This document shows, in pieces, positions 34,900-43,247 of a stretch of 64,000 nucleotides of DNA. Origin of the DNA: Roseateles puraquae (GTDB taxonomy: Bacteria; Pseudomonadota; Gammaproteobacteria; Burkholderiales; Burkholderiaceae_C); the NCBI RefSeq assembly GCF_002205845.1, contig NZ_NISI01000006.1, positions 425,220-489,219 of the forward strand, in the 5' to 3' direction. The notes beneath the pieces were generated by a model, which saw only the letters and a list, made by a program, of their open reading frames with translations, ran no database searches and was not told the origin of the DNA. Both the position numbers and the translations under genes were made by a program. Position 1 is the stretch's first letter. The number at the start of each line of letters is the position of its first letter.

Positions 34900-35280
34900 A
34901 TGCAACGTCCGTTCCTTAGCACCTATTTGAAGCTTGCATTTTCAGTGCCGCCAATACTGGTCTACATACTTCTTGTTTATATAGCGTCCCACTCGACCGA
35001 CGATGCGACAGCCATTGGCATTGTCAGGCACATTGTTCTTGCGGCGGGGTTGGTTCCCCTCTGCGCGTGGCTCGTTGCAATTCATCTGGCAAAGAAGGCG
35101 ACCGTCGCAAAGCTCCTCGCAGGCGCGATCGGAATAACCGTCTTGCACTGGGCTGTTCTGGCGGTATCCTCGCACCACGATGGATTGCTGTACTGGAGCT
35201 TCCAGGCCATCGAGATTGGCGCGCTATTTCAATTGATCCGTGTTTCCTCGCGTCAACCTAGGTGCAGTGAGCCTACGTGA
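34900..35280 (+). CDS. Four-helix membrane protein, candidate Rhs immunity protein
   Basis: A 126-residue protein with four predicted membrane helices (FSVPPILVYILLVYIAS; IVLAAGLVPLCAWLVAIHLA; LLAGAIGITVLHWAVLAVSS; LYWSFQAIEIGALFQLI). It starts 18 bases after the Rhs stop and shares the lower GC of the Rhs tip, the usual position and composition of a cognate immunity gene. A membrane immunity protein would fit a pore-forming or periplasm-acting toxin. It overlaps the next gene by four bases (GTGA). Confidence 0.6.
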   Translation: MQRPFLSTYLKLAFSVPPILVYILLVYIASHSTDDATAIGIVRHIVLAAGLVPLCAWLVAIHLAKKATVAKLLAGAIGITVLHWAVLAVSSHHDGLLYWSFQAIEIGALFQLIRVSSRQPRCSEPT

Positions 35281-35609
35281 AACTCTCGCCCTCTGAGATC
35301 GCAGAGATTCAGCAGCGATATTCGTACTTGACCAACTATGACGAAGATCGCGCCCCAGATTCTCCGATCGACCCACTGACGTACGTCGACTCGAACCGCG
35401 ATTCGTTGCTGCACATCGCCGTGCAGAACAACGACTTGCGAACTGTCGCGCTATTGCTCCGCGCTGAAGCGCCGGTCAATGAACCCGGCGACCTTGGAAA
35501 CACGCCGCTCCACTACGCGTCATCAAAGGAAATGGTCGATCTCTTGATTGGCGCCGGTGCTGCGACTGATGTCAAGAACGAGTTCGGAAAGCTGTCACTC
35601 GACCGATAG
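35277..35609 (+). CDS. Ankyrin-repeat protein, candidate second immunity protein
   Basis: A 110-residue protein starting at GTG inside a GTGA overlap with the membrane-protein gene. Two ankyrin units are visible: RDSLLHIAVQNNDLRTVALLL and GNTPLHYASSKEMVDLLIGAG. Small ankyrin proteins are frequent immunity or orphan-immunity genes beside Rhs and contact-dependent toxins. Coupled translation suggests it acts with the preceding membrane protein. Confidence 0.6.
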   Translation: MKLSPSEIAEIQQRYSYLTNYDEDRAPDSPIDPLTYVDSNRDSLLHIAVQNNDLRTVALLLRAEAPVNEPGDLGNTPLHYASSKEMVDLLIGAGAATDVKNEFGKLSLDR

Positions 35610-35970
35610 GCTGACCTGCCGGGAAGCCCGATGACCGAGGCGGTGCTCTGGGGCTAGTAGCGCTCCTGCTCGGGATGCAAGTTGGCAGTCAGTATGCACG
35701 TCAAGAAGAACGCCTCGCGCGGCAGGTGATGCCACGCGAGGCGCGTGAAGGCTGCGGCGTCGCTCAGGGAGGAAAAGCATCCGCCGTTGATGCAGCGCTC
35801 GCGATTATGCGGCCGTGCGCCAGGCCCAACTTCTGACGGGCCCTCGTGGCGCCTGGTCAGTTGTCCCTCTTGGGCATTTGATTGCTCGCATGTCCGTCGC
35901 CGGTTGATCTCTGGTGGATTTCGGTACGACCCTTCGCGCCACAATGTGCGCGAAGGGGAGACGAAGAACC
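35610..35970. other. 361-bp gap before the Gabija-like operon
   Basis: I see no credible gene. Reading frames across it lack ribosome-binding sites and coding character. The stretch probably holds the promoter for the OLD nuclease gene, whose ribosome-binding site GGGGAG is at 35955-35960. Confidence 0.4.
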
Positions 35971-37791
35971 ATGAAGGTCGTCCAGCTCAGCATCACGAAC
36001 TTCCGCAGCATCAAGTCTGCGGACCTCCAGTTCGACGGCCACACGCTTCTCGTGGGTCCGAACAACGTCGGCAAGAGCACGATCTGCGAGGCGCTCGACC
36101 TCGTGCTCGGACCCGACCGAGTCTCGCGGTTCCCACCGGTCGAGGAGTTCGACTTCCACAACGCCAACTACCTTCAGCCACCGGCTGAGGAAGGTGGCGA
36201 GCCGACTCCGATCCCGATCCGGATCGCTGTCGTCCTGGTCGACATCAACGCCGAGGTCGAGAACCGTTGCGGCCAGCACCTGGAGTTCTGGAACACCGTT
36301 GAACGCCGCGTGCTCGGGCCTGGCGAGGTGGCAGAGGCCAATCCTCCGCTTGTCGTCAGCTGTCTTCGCCTTGAGACCCAGGCCAAGTACAACCCGGAGG
36401 AGGACGAGTTCGAGGCGCAAACCTACTTCACCCACAGCCCGAACGCCGAGCCCGATGAACTGGATCGGGTTGGCAAGGACATCAAGCGCCTGTTCGGCTT
36501 CCTCTACCTCCGCGCCGTTCGCACCGGGTCTCGGGCCCTCAGTCTGGAGCGAGGCTCCTTGCTGGATGTCATCTTGCGGCTCAGGGGCACCCGAGCCGGG
36601 CTGTGGGAGAAGGCCATCGAGCGACTGCGCGGTCTGGACATCGAACAGGACGCCACCCACCTCCAGCCAGTCCTGCAGTCGATCGAGGCCAGGCTCGGCA
36701 AGTACATCGCTACCGACGTTCCCGGGCGGACGACGAAGCTGCACGTCTCGCAGCTAACCCGTGAGCACCTGCGCAAGACCATGGCCTTCTTCCTGGCCAT
36801 CTCGCAGGACCAGCAGCCCGTTCCCTTCCAGCAGGTCGGCACCGGTACCCTGAACGTCCTGGTGCTAGCCTTGCTGTCGTTCATCGCCGAGCTGAAGCCA
36901 TCCTCGGTCATCTTTGCGATGGAGGAGCCGGAGATCGCTCTTCCGCCGCACACGCAGCGGCGCATCGCCGACTACCTGTTGCACAAGACGACACAGGCAT
37001 TTGCCACCTCGCACTCCCCGTTCGTCATCGAGCGGTTCGAGCCCGAGCAGACGGTGCTTCTCTCGCGCGGGCAGGACTCCAGCGTGATCGGCAAGCGCGT
37101 CTCGGATTCCTCCGGCCTCAAGGGCAACGACTTCCGCAGGTACGCCCGCCGAGGCCTGACCGAGTGCATGCTCGGCAAAGGCGCCATCGTCGTCGAGGGG
37201 CTGACCGAGTTCAACGCATTGCCCGTCGTCGCGCGGAAGATGGAAGAAGCCAATGAGGACCTGCAGCCACTGGACATCGCAGGCGTCGCCTTCTTCGATG
37301 CCGAGTCCGAGGGTCAGATGCCCAAGTTCGGCAACTTCTTCAAGAGCCTGGGCCTGAAGACCTTCGGCTTCTACGATCTCGCTGCGCGATCGGCGCAGAA
37401 GAAGCAGGAACTGATCGACGCGTACGACATCGATTGCGAGCATCAGTACGCAGGATTCGAGGCACTCGTCGCGGCCGAGGTGCCTGTTGATCGACAGTGG
37501 GCGTTCCTCGACGATCTGCGCCAGACCGGAGACTGCGGCAACTTCCTCATCCCGGGGGTGCGGCCGGCTGACGATGTGGTGCGCGGATTGGTGATGACTG
37601 CGCTCAAGGGTCACAAGGGCGCAGGGTGGGCGGCCAGACTGCTCGATGGATGCGAGGTCCACGAACTGCCCGCCACGGTGATCGGGTTCCTGGCGCCGAT
37701 CTACGCGGCCTTCCCGAAGCCCGTCGAGGTGGCGGCGATAGCCGAACCTGCCGAGGCTGTGCCTCCAGCTGAGCCCGGTGCCCCAGCCTGA
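35971..37791 (+). CDS. OLD-family ATP-dependent nuclease (GajA-like)
   Basis: A 606-residue protein combining an N-terminal ABC-type ATPase (Walker A GPNNVGKST at about 33-41; FAMEEPEIALPP as Walker B; TSHSPFVIE) with a C-terminal TOPRIM nuclease domain (VVEGLTEFNALP with the metal Glu, DAESEGQMP). This is the class 2 OLD layout of Gabija GajA (578 aa). The next gene is a UvrD-like helicase, overlapping or adjacent, as in Gabija. GajA nicks DNA and is held inactive by nucleotides that phage replication depletes. The chosen ATG has GGGGAG ten bases upstream. Confidence 0.85.
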   Translation: MKVVQLSITNFRSIKSADLQFDGHTLLVGPNNVGKSTICEALDLVLGPDRVSRFPPVEEFDFHNANYLQPPAEEGGEPTPIPIRIAVVLVDINAEVENRCGQHLEFWNTVERRVLGPGEVAEANPPLVVSCLRLETQAKYNPEEDEFEAQTYFTHSPNAEPDELDRVGKDIKRLFGFLYLRAVRTGSRALSLERGSLLDVILRLRGTRAGLWEKAIERLRGLDIEQDATHLQPVLQSIEARLGKYIATDVPGRTTKLHVSQLTREHLRKTMAFFLAISQDQQPVPFQQVGTGTLNVLVLALLSFIAELKPSSVIFAMEEPEIALPPHTQRRIADYLLHKTTQAFATSHSPFVIERFEPEQTVLLSRGQDSSVIGKRVSDSSGLKGNDFRRYARRGLTECMLGKGAIVVEGLTEFNALPVVARKMEEANEDLQPLDIAGVAFFDAESEGQMPKFGNFFKSLGLKTFGFYDLAARSAQKKQELIDAYDIDCEHQYAGFEALVAAEVPVDRQWAFLDDLRQTGDCGNFLIPGVRPADDVVRGLVMTALKGHKGAGWAARLLDGCEVHELPATVIGFLAPIYAAFPKPVEVAAIAEPAEAVPPAEPGAPA

Positions 37792-37804
37792 AGGGGTGAT
37801 CGCT

Positions 37805-39553
37805 GTGGAAATCTGCGAGCTGCGGCAAAGCCTGCTCGACTGCCAAGGGCACGCCCTGGTGCTCGGCGGTCCGGGCAGCGGCAAGACGACGATCGCGCTG
37901 AAGAAGGCCGTGGTCCGGATCAACGCCGGCCTCGACCCCGGGCAGTCCGTGCTGTTTCTCAGCTTCTCAAGGGCGGCCGTCGCGAGGCTGGGCGAAGCGA
38001 TGAAGCAGGAGGTTCCCAGGGCCCAGCGCAACCAGCTGAGCATGCAGACCTTTCACTCGTTCTTCTGGACGCTGCTGTCGGCCCATGCCTACCTGCTGGG
38101 CGCCCCACGGAAGCTGCGTATCTTGCTTCCCCAAGATGAGCAGGTGCAGTGCGGGTCTATCAGGCCGCGCGAGCGGAACGAGCAGAACGCGGACTGGCGA
38201 GCGTGGTTGGCCAGGCGCGAGGAGATGTTCCGGCAGGACGGGCGCATCGCCTTCGATTTGTTCGCTCGAAATGCCGAAGCGCTGCTGACCCAGAGCCAAC
38301 ACGTCCGACGGCTCATCACGCAACGCCACCCGCTGATCATCGTCGACGAGGCACAAGACACGGACTCTCATGCCTGGCGGTGTATCGATCTGCTGTCCAC
38401 CACTGCGCAGATCGTCTGCCTGGCCGATCTCGATCAGCAAATCTTCGACTACCTGCCTGGCATCGGACCGGAGCGTGTAGAAGCCATCCGACAGACTCTC
38501 GCGCCGCTGGAAATCGACCTCGGCGGACAGAACCATCGCAGCGGCGGCACCGAGATCGCGACCTTCGGGCAAGACCTCCTCTCAGGGAGGGCCCGAGGCG
38601 CACCCTATGCAGGCGTCTCCGCGTTCGGGTACGACCCACGGCGCCGGCCGCAGAAGACGGCATTGAGAATGGCACTTGGCATCCTGCAGCGTGCCATCAG
38701 GACTGCCACCGGTCGCTACGGCCGCAATGTCGCGATCCTGACGCACTCGGGTGCATCGGCGGCGAAGATTTCTGCGGCACTCAACACTGAACCCAAGCCC
38801 GTGCGACACAAGCTCGCGTTCGACGAGGCCGAGGCGATGCTCACAGCGAGGTTCGCGGCGTTCCTGCTGGAGCCGAAATCCGAGGCCGCGCGTCGTGAAG
38901 ACATCGCCCTCGGACTTGAACTCCTCGCAACTTCGAAGGCGGCGGCCGGCCTTGCGGCGGCGGCACAGTGGCGGCTGTGGGCCATGCGTGTTCGCGAAGG
39001 ACGCGAGCCACGCGCCGGGTTCGTTCAGGCGGTGACCAGCGTGATCGATGCGGTGCGCGAGACCCAGTTCACCGGCGACCCCGCGAAGGACTGGTCGTTT
39101 GTGAAGCGTCTGCTTCGAGACTCGGGGGATCAGGAACTGCTCGCTGCCGCCAAGAGCCTGGACTACCTGGTCGCCTTCAACCGTGGCCGGCGAATCAGCG
39201 CCGGGCTCGGGGCGATCTGGGTACGTGATGGCCGGTACACAGGAGCACGCGAAGCCCTCGACATCGCCTTGGCGCAAGACCAGATACTCGGCGGCGTCGA
39301 CGACCCACCCGGCGTGCAGGTCATGACCATCCACAAGTCAAAGGGCAAGCAGTTCGACGGCGTGATCGTCATCCGTGAGGGCCGGCACAACGGCCAGCGC
39401 CAGGTTTCGTCGTTCGTCTGGTGGGACGACCAGCCGCCGTACTGGCGCAGCAGGAAGATTCTGCGAGTCGGTGTCACCAGGGCCAGGGTTCACACGCTGA
39501 TCCTGGAGCACGTCTTCCCGGCCTGCCCGATCTTGGCCGGGCACAGCCTGTAG
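37805..39553 (+). CDS. UvrD/PcrA-like superfamily 1 helicase (GajB-like)
   Basis: A 582-residue helicase: motif I LGGPGSGKTT, motif Ia FLSFSRAAV, motif II IIVDEAQD, motif III-like LADLDQQIFDYL, motif V MTIHKSKGKQFDGVIV and motif VI LRVGVTRAR. GajB is about 494 aa, so this is longer by about 90 residues. Starts at GTG; GTG 37805 has AAGGGG eight bases upstream, but GTGs at 37778 (overlapping the nuclease gene) and 37796 are also in frame. In Gabija the helicase senses DNA termini or strands and activates the nuclease. The pair is taken as one defence unit. Confidence 0.85.
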   Translation: MEICELRQSLLDCQGHALVLGGPGSGKTTIALKKAVVRINAGLDPGQSVLFLSFSRAAVARLGEAMKQEVPRAQRNQLSMQTFHSFFWTLLSAHAYLLGAPRKLRILLPQDEQVQCGSIRPRERNEQNADWRAWLARREEMFRQDGRIAFDLFARNAEALLTQSQHVRRLITQRHPLIIVDEAQDTDSHAWRCIDLLSTTAQIVCLADLDQQIFDYLPGIGPERVEAIRQTLAPLEIDLGGQNHRSGGTEIATFGQDLLSGRARGAPYAGVSAFGYDPRRRPQKTALRMALGILQRAIRTATGRYGRNVAILTHSGASAAKISAALNTEPKPVRHKLAFDEAEAMLTARFAAFLLEPKSEAARREDIALGLELLATSKAAAGLAAAAQWRLWAMRVREGREPRAGFVQAVTSVIDAVRETQFTGDPAKDWSFVKRLLRDSGDQELLAAAKSLDYLVAFNRGRRISAGLGAIWVRDGRYTGAREALDIALAQDQILGGVDDPPGVQVMTIHKSKGKQFDGVIVIREGRHNGQRQVSSFVWWDDQPPYWRSRKILRVGVTRARVHTLILEHVFPACPILAGHSL

Positions 39554-39637
39554 CGACAAAGGAGCAGTCGCGCTCCGGCCCTACTGTCGGCGTGCGGGGA
39601 AGGCGGAACCGTGCACCTCGGATCGAGTTATGGCATA

Positions 39638-39665
39638 CTCCAACTTGGTTGTTGGAGAACTCCAA
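39638..39665 (+). promoter_or_regulatory. Operator of the RES-Xre pair
   Basis: A perfect inverted repeat CTCCAAC (39638-39644) and GTTGGAG (39651-39657) has a 6-base spacer. A third half-site ACTCCAA (39659-39665) runs into the antitoxin start codon. Xre/MbcA antitoxins autorepress through such sites. Confidence 0.65.
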
Positions 39666-40258
39666 TGCTGACTGCAGACACTGCTTCGACCCGAGCCTCT
39701 CACGGTCCTCGCACCGAGGATGCCGCCCACGACATCGATCGTGCTGCAATCGACGCCAGGGTGATCGCTCTGTTCGACAACGCGTCTCTGCGCAGCCATG
39801 TTCGCAAGCTCGACAAGGTCGAATTGGCCAGCGTCTGGCGATTGACGCTGCAGGTTCTGTCTCGCAAGACCGCGAGCGTGGCGGAGCCGCTCAGTCCCAT
39901 CGAGGTCCACAAGCGCCTGCTGGAAGGCCTGGCAGGCGAAACGCTGCTGGTCTCGTCGGCCATGTTCTTGAGCAACCTGGCCGACGCTGAGAAGTTCTTC
40001 GGCCTGAGCTTCAAAACCATCAAGTCACGCTTGGGCGGATCGCTGGATACTGCAGCAAGCGAGAGGGCGATGCGAGCCGCTCGTGCGACGATGACGGCGG
40101 CAGAGGTGCTCGGAAGCTACGACGCGGCCCGCGCTTACATGCACACCCGGAACTTCGCTCTCGGCGGCGCTACGCCGGCAGAGCTGGTCAAGACCTCCGA
40201 TGGCGAACGCATCGTGCTCAACGAGCTTCATGCGCAGTCCGAGGGCGGGCCGCTCTGA
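39665..40258 (+). CDS. Xre/MbcA/ParS-type antitoxin of a RES pair
   Basis: A 197-residue antitoxin. Its middle is a Xre-like helical domain (FLSNLADAEKFFGLSFKTIK, SRLGGSLDTAASERAMRAAR) and its C-terminus is the DUF2384 toxin-binding domain (EVLGSYDAARAYMHTRNFALGG, TPAELVKTSDGERIVLNEL). It precedes a RES-domain toxin by eight bases. By family it caps the toxin active site and represses the operon at the inverted repeat upstream. Confidence 0.88.
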   Translation: MLTADTASTRASHGPRTEDAAHDIDRAAIDARVIALFDNASLRSHVRKLDKVELASVWRLTLQVLSRKTASVAEPLSPIEVHKRLLEGLAGETLLVSSAMFLSNLADAEKFFGLSFKTIKSRLGGSLDTAASERAMRAARATMTAAEVLGSYDAARAYMHTRNFALGGATPAELVKTSDGERIVLNELHAQSEGGPL

Positions 40259-40266
40259 GGTTGCCG

Positions 40267-40758
40267 ATGCTGGTGTTTCGAGCCAGTCGGCGTCCGCGTG
40301 CCGCATTTGATCCCCTCGATTCGAGCGCGTCGGTCGCCCGTGATGGGTGGCGCTTCAACGACAAGCGCAGCGAGATTCTCTACACCGCCGAGGTGCAGTC
40401 GCTTTCGATTCTCGAAGTCGCGGCTCGCCCCGGCTGGGACACCGTCTCGGAGTTGACCATTGCTGCGATCGAGGTTCCCGACGGGAGCGTCGTCGACCTG
40501 TCCGATCTGGGAATCGTCCTGCCGTCGAATTGGAACCTGCGGCCAGCCGGTCCGAACGCTCAGAGCATCGGCGGCGAGTTCCTCGCGGCCGTTGATCGTG
40601 AGGCTGCGGCGGGCCGTCGAGTTTGCGGGGTTCGGGTGCCGTCCGTGATCAGCACGACGGATCACAACATCCTGCTGGACCCGAGGCAGAAGGCCAGCTA
40701 TTCCGTCGCATCCTGGGCGCGTATTCCGTTCAACTGGTTGGTTGGCACGGCCACATAG
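40267..40758 (+). CDS. RES-domain NAD+-depleting toxin
   Basis: A 163-residue RES protein, with the Arg/Glu/Ser landmarks that name the family spread along it: VFRASRRP at the start, GWRFNDKRSEILYTAEVQSL near 30-50, ILEVAARPG, and a late ISTTDHNILLDPRQ. RES toxins degrade NAD+ and arrest the cell. I use ATG 40267; TTG 40261 is also in frame. It pairs with the preceding antitoxin gene. Confidence 0.88.
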   Translation: MLVFRASRRPRAAFDPLDSSASVARDGWRFNDKRSEILYTAEVQSLSILEVAARPGWDTVSELTIAAIEVPDGSVVDLSDLGIVLPSNWNLRPAGPNAQSIGGEFLAAVDREAAAGRRVCGVRVPSVISTTDHNILLDPRQKASYSVASWARIPFNWLVGTAT

Positions 40759-40784
40759 GCGCCCGGCGATGATTCGCCTGCGGC

Positions 40785-41183
40785 TCAGCTGGCTGCGAGC
40801 CGTACACCTTCCGGCAAGACAAACATCAGTTCACCGGCGACGACGACGACATCAGTGGCCTCTGCTGCTTCGTCCGCGATGGGCATGCCTCGCGCCGCCG
40901 TGAACTTGAGATACGGGCGAGCGCTGCCATTGCCGATGAGTTTGTAGCCGCCGACGGCAACCTTGCGAGCACGGATCGCCATGTCGTCGCGGTCGATCAT
41001 CAACTCGATCCTGTCTACTCCCGGTGTCCAGCCGGCACGCTCGACAAGGTCGTCAGAAAAGCGGAACACGGTCTGCGGTCGCTGCCGCTCGCTGAACTCC
41101 GACTTCACAATCACGCGAGCAGCCTTCATCGCCGTTCGCTTCAAGCCGACGCGAGCCAGATCGTCGAACGATTCGAAGGCCAT
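40785..41183 (-). CDS. Conserved protein of unknown function (second gene of a two-gene unit)
   Basis: A 132-residue soluble protein (start MAFESFDDLARVGLKRTAMK) with beta-rich content (VFRFSDDLVERAGWTPGVDR; MIDRDDMAIRARKVAVGGYK) and a strand-rich end (VVVVAGELMFVLPEGVRL). I do not recognise a family. It starts two bases after the stop of the next gene upstream, so the two form a unit. The pair is convergent with the RES toxin gene. Confidence 0.65.
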   Translation of the reverse strand: MAFESFDDLARVGLKRTAMKAARVIVKSEFSERQRPQTVFRFSDDLVERAGWTPGVDRIELMIDRDDMAIRARKVAVGGYKLIGNGSARPYLKFTAARGMPIADEAAEATDVVVVAGELMFVLPEGVRLAAS

Positions 41184-41185
41184 GA

Positions 41186-41587
41186 TCAGGCTCCTTCTTT
41201 CTGCAGCCGGACCATGCGTCGAGAACCGTCGGCGTCCGGTTCCTCCAACGCGAAGCCGAGGTCGTTCAGCCGCTTCTCGTACCCCAGCGGGCCAAGGCCG
41301 ACCTCCGTGAGTTTGGCGTCGAACTTGTTGAGCATCTCTTGGAGCGCTTCGGTGAGGGCCTCCTGCTTGGACATTCCGAGCGCGTCCAAAGTGCTTTCGA
41401 ACCGAGCCTGCAGCAGCGGGCTCACTCGGAAGCACATGTTCTTCATCCCGAAGGCCTCCGCCTTCTCGTCGTCACGTTCGACGATGTGCGCCACGAGGGC
41501 ACCGTTGCCCCGGCCGCTGATGCTGGACTTGAACTCCAGCGCTTTCATCGTCAGCAGTTCATCAAACGTCATGTAGATGTCGTTCAT
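41186..41587 (-). CDS. Possible ribbon-helix-helix-type regulator of unknown family
   Basis: A 133-residue protein. The central part (NMCFRVSPLLQARFESTLDAL, then MSKQEALTEALQEML) reads as a strand followed by two helices, like ribbon-helix-helix DNA-binding proteins. I chose ATG 41587, which has GGAG nine bases upstream; ATG 41608 lies inside the upstream inverted repeat and has no ribosome-binding site. It is followed by an unknown partner two bases later. A three-copy CATGCAA operator sits upstream, which suggests autoregulation. Confidence 0.6.
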   Translation of the reverse strand: MNDIYMTFDELLTMKALEFKSSISGRGNGALVAHIVERDDEKAEAFGMKNMCFRVSPLLQARFESTLDALGMSKQEALTEALQEMLNKFDAKLTEVGLGPLGYEKRLNDLGFALEEPDADGSRRMVRLQKEGA

Positions 41588-41605
41588 GTGATTCAGCTCC
41601 AGACT

Positions 41606-41681
41606 CATGCAAGTTGATGTTGTTTGCATGATATCGGCGCTGAACCAGAATTGCAAGCAGGACGGCCGCCGGTGCATGCAA
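41606..41681. promoter_or_regulatory. CATGCAA operator cluster
   Basis: CATGCAA (41606-41612) and TTGCATG (41624-41630) form a perfect inverted repeat with an 11-base spacer. A third CATGCAA lies at 41675-41681. The cluster precedes the two-gene unit on the minus strand. Confidence 0.55.
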
Positions 41682-41866
41682 TTTGCCGATGATCCCATGA
41701 CAAGCTGGGCTGAAGGCCAGATTCCCACAGTCATTTGAATTCGGCACGTAATCAAGTTGACCTATTCGGCTTCCCGCCTTTGCCCAAACAACCACCACGA
41801 AGGGCCGGGCTAAACCGGTTGGCTGTGAGAGACGCCGCGTGCTACTCTTGATTTCGTCACAAAATC

Positions 41867-42457
41867 ATGCGCACCGAGCCGACCAAGCCCCGCCACGGCG
41901 GCACTCGACAGGGTGCTGGCCGCAAGGCTGCCTATGGAGAGCCCACCAAGACGGTCCGGGTACCGCAGAGCCTCGTTCCCGTGGTGGTCAGGTACTTGGG
42001 CGAGCTGAGGCGTTCGCCGCAGCCGCCAGGCGAGGCCTCCAGCTTGAGGCCGATCGCCGAGCTACGCGCCGCGACCGCTGTGCCAGCACTCGGCCGGCGC
42101 GTGCGAGCCGGCAAACCCACTTCAGGCGACGACTACCAAGAGGACGCGGTCGACCTCGGCAAGCACCTCGTACGCGATCCGAACAGCACCTTCGTCATGC
42201 AGGTATCAGGCTGGTCCATGCGCGACGCCGGTATCTCTGATGGCGATGAACTGGTCATCGACACCGGCCTGGCTGCTGACGACGGCCGCATCGTGGTCGC
42301 CGACATCGACGGCGAACTGACCGTCAAACGCCTGAAGCGCACTGACACCGGGTGGTTGCTGCAGGCCAGTAACCCCGATTTCGCCGACATCCCGATCGGC
42401 GACAAGAGCGAACTACGCATCTGGGGCGTCGTCACGCGCGTGCTGCACGCCGTCTAA
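41867..42457 (+). CDS. UmuD/LexA-like S24 autoproteolytic regulator
   Basis: A 196-residue protein. The C-terminal S24 peptidase is very UmuD-like: cleavage site context RRVRAGKPTSGDDY, nucleophile Ser in VSGWSMRDAGISDGDELVID and general-base Lys in GELTVKRLK. Unlike UmuD (139 aa) it has a 70-residue N-terminal extension with GRKAAYGEPTKTVRVPQSLV, which looks like a basic, ribbon-helix-helix-style DNA-binding element. No umuC follows. It may therefore be a repressor that self-cleaves on RecA filaments, tying the downstream DUF5131/TcmP genes to DNA damage. That role is inference. Confidence 0.8.
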   Translation: MRTEPTKPRHGGTRQGAGRKAAYGEPTKTVRVPQSLVPVVVRYLGELRRSPQPPGEASSLRPIAELRAATAVPALGRRVRAGKPTSGDDYQEDAVDLGKHLVRDPNSTFVMQVSGWSMRDAGISDGDELVIDTGLAADDGRIVVADIDGELTVKRLKRTDTGWLLQASNPDFADIPIGDKSELRIWGVVTRVLHAV

Positions 42458-42492
42458 ACGCCCGCACTACTTCGAAGAAACAGGAGAACCTC

Positions 42493-43239
42493 ATGTCTCA
42501 AGCCAGCCGGATCGAATGGACGGAGGCCACGTGGAATCCGACCGTGGGTTGCACCAAGATTTCTCCTGGGTGCAAGCACTGCTACGCGGAGACCATGGCC
42601 AAGCGGCTGCAGGCGATGGGTACGCCCGGCTACGAGAACGGCTTCAAGCTCACGATCCTTCCCGAGCGCCTGGCCGAACCTCTCGCGCGCAAGAAGCCGA
42701 CGGTGTACTTCGTCAACTCGATGTCCGACCTCTTCCACAAAGGTGTGGATGACGCCTACATCGCCCAGGTCTTCGACGTGATCCGTCGTTGCCCACAGCA
42801 CACCTTCCAGGTGCTGACCAAGCGCGCGGAGCGTATGGCCTCCTTCTTCCGAAACCGCGAGGTGCCGGACAACGCCTGGCTCGGAGTGTCTGTTGAGGAT
42901 CGTCGCTATGGTGTTCCGCGCATCGCCGCGTTGCGCCAGGTCGATGCCCGCATCCGCTTCTTGTCGGTCGAGCCGTTGCTAGCCGACGTTGGCGCCTTGG
43001 ACCTAACCGGCATTCATTGGGTAATCGTCGGAGGAGAATCGGGGCCGAAGGCCCGGCCGATGCAGCTCGAATGGGTTGAGAATGTTCGCCAACAATGTGA
43101 GGACCAGGGAGCGCAGTTCTTCTTCAAGCAGTGGGGCGGCTGGGGTGCCGACGGCAAGCGCCGCTCCAAGAAGGCCAACGGCCGCCTGCTTCAAGGGCGC
43201 ACCTGGGACGACATGCCTGCACTGTCTGCCCACGCCTGA
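42493..43239 (+). CDS. DUF5131 (phage Gp37/Gp68) three-Cys-motif protein
   Basis: A 248-residue protein with the family start SRIEWTEATWNPTVGCTKIS and the three-cysteine motif CTKISPGCKHCYAE (C-X6-C-X2-C, residues about 19-29), which resembles a radical-SAM-type iron-sulfur site. Later blocks are VYFVNSMSDLFH, VLTKRAERM, FLSVEPLLADVG, WVIVGGESGPKARPM and FFFKQWGGW. The biochemical function is unknown. It is usually encoded beside TcmP partner proteins, as here: two TcmP genes follow. The ribosome-binding site AGGAG lies just upstream of the ATG. Confidence 0.9.
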   Translation: MSQASRIEWTEATWNPTVGCTKISPGCKHCYAETMAKRLQAMGTPGYENGFKLTILPERLAEPLARKKPTVYFVNSMSDLFHKGVDDAYIAQVFDVIRRCPQHTFQVLTKRAERMASFFRNREVPDNAWLGVSVEDRRYGVPRIAALRQVDARIRFLSVEPLLADVGALDLTGIHWVIVGGESGPKARPMQLEWVENVRQQCEDQGAQFFFKQWGGWGADGKRRSKKANGRLLQGRTWDDMPALSAHA

Positions 43240-43247
43240 AGGAACGC

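Noticed and set aside
35654..35944. A 96-codon minus-strand frame in the gap before the OLD nuclease
   Set aside because: No ribosome-binding site and odd composition. It overlaps the likely promoter of the nuclease gene, so I left it as non-coding, although a small gene cannot be fully excluded.
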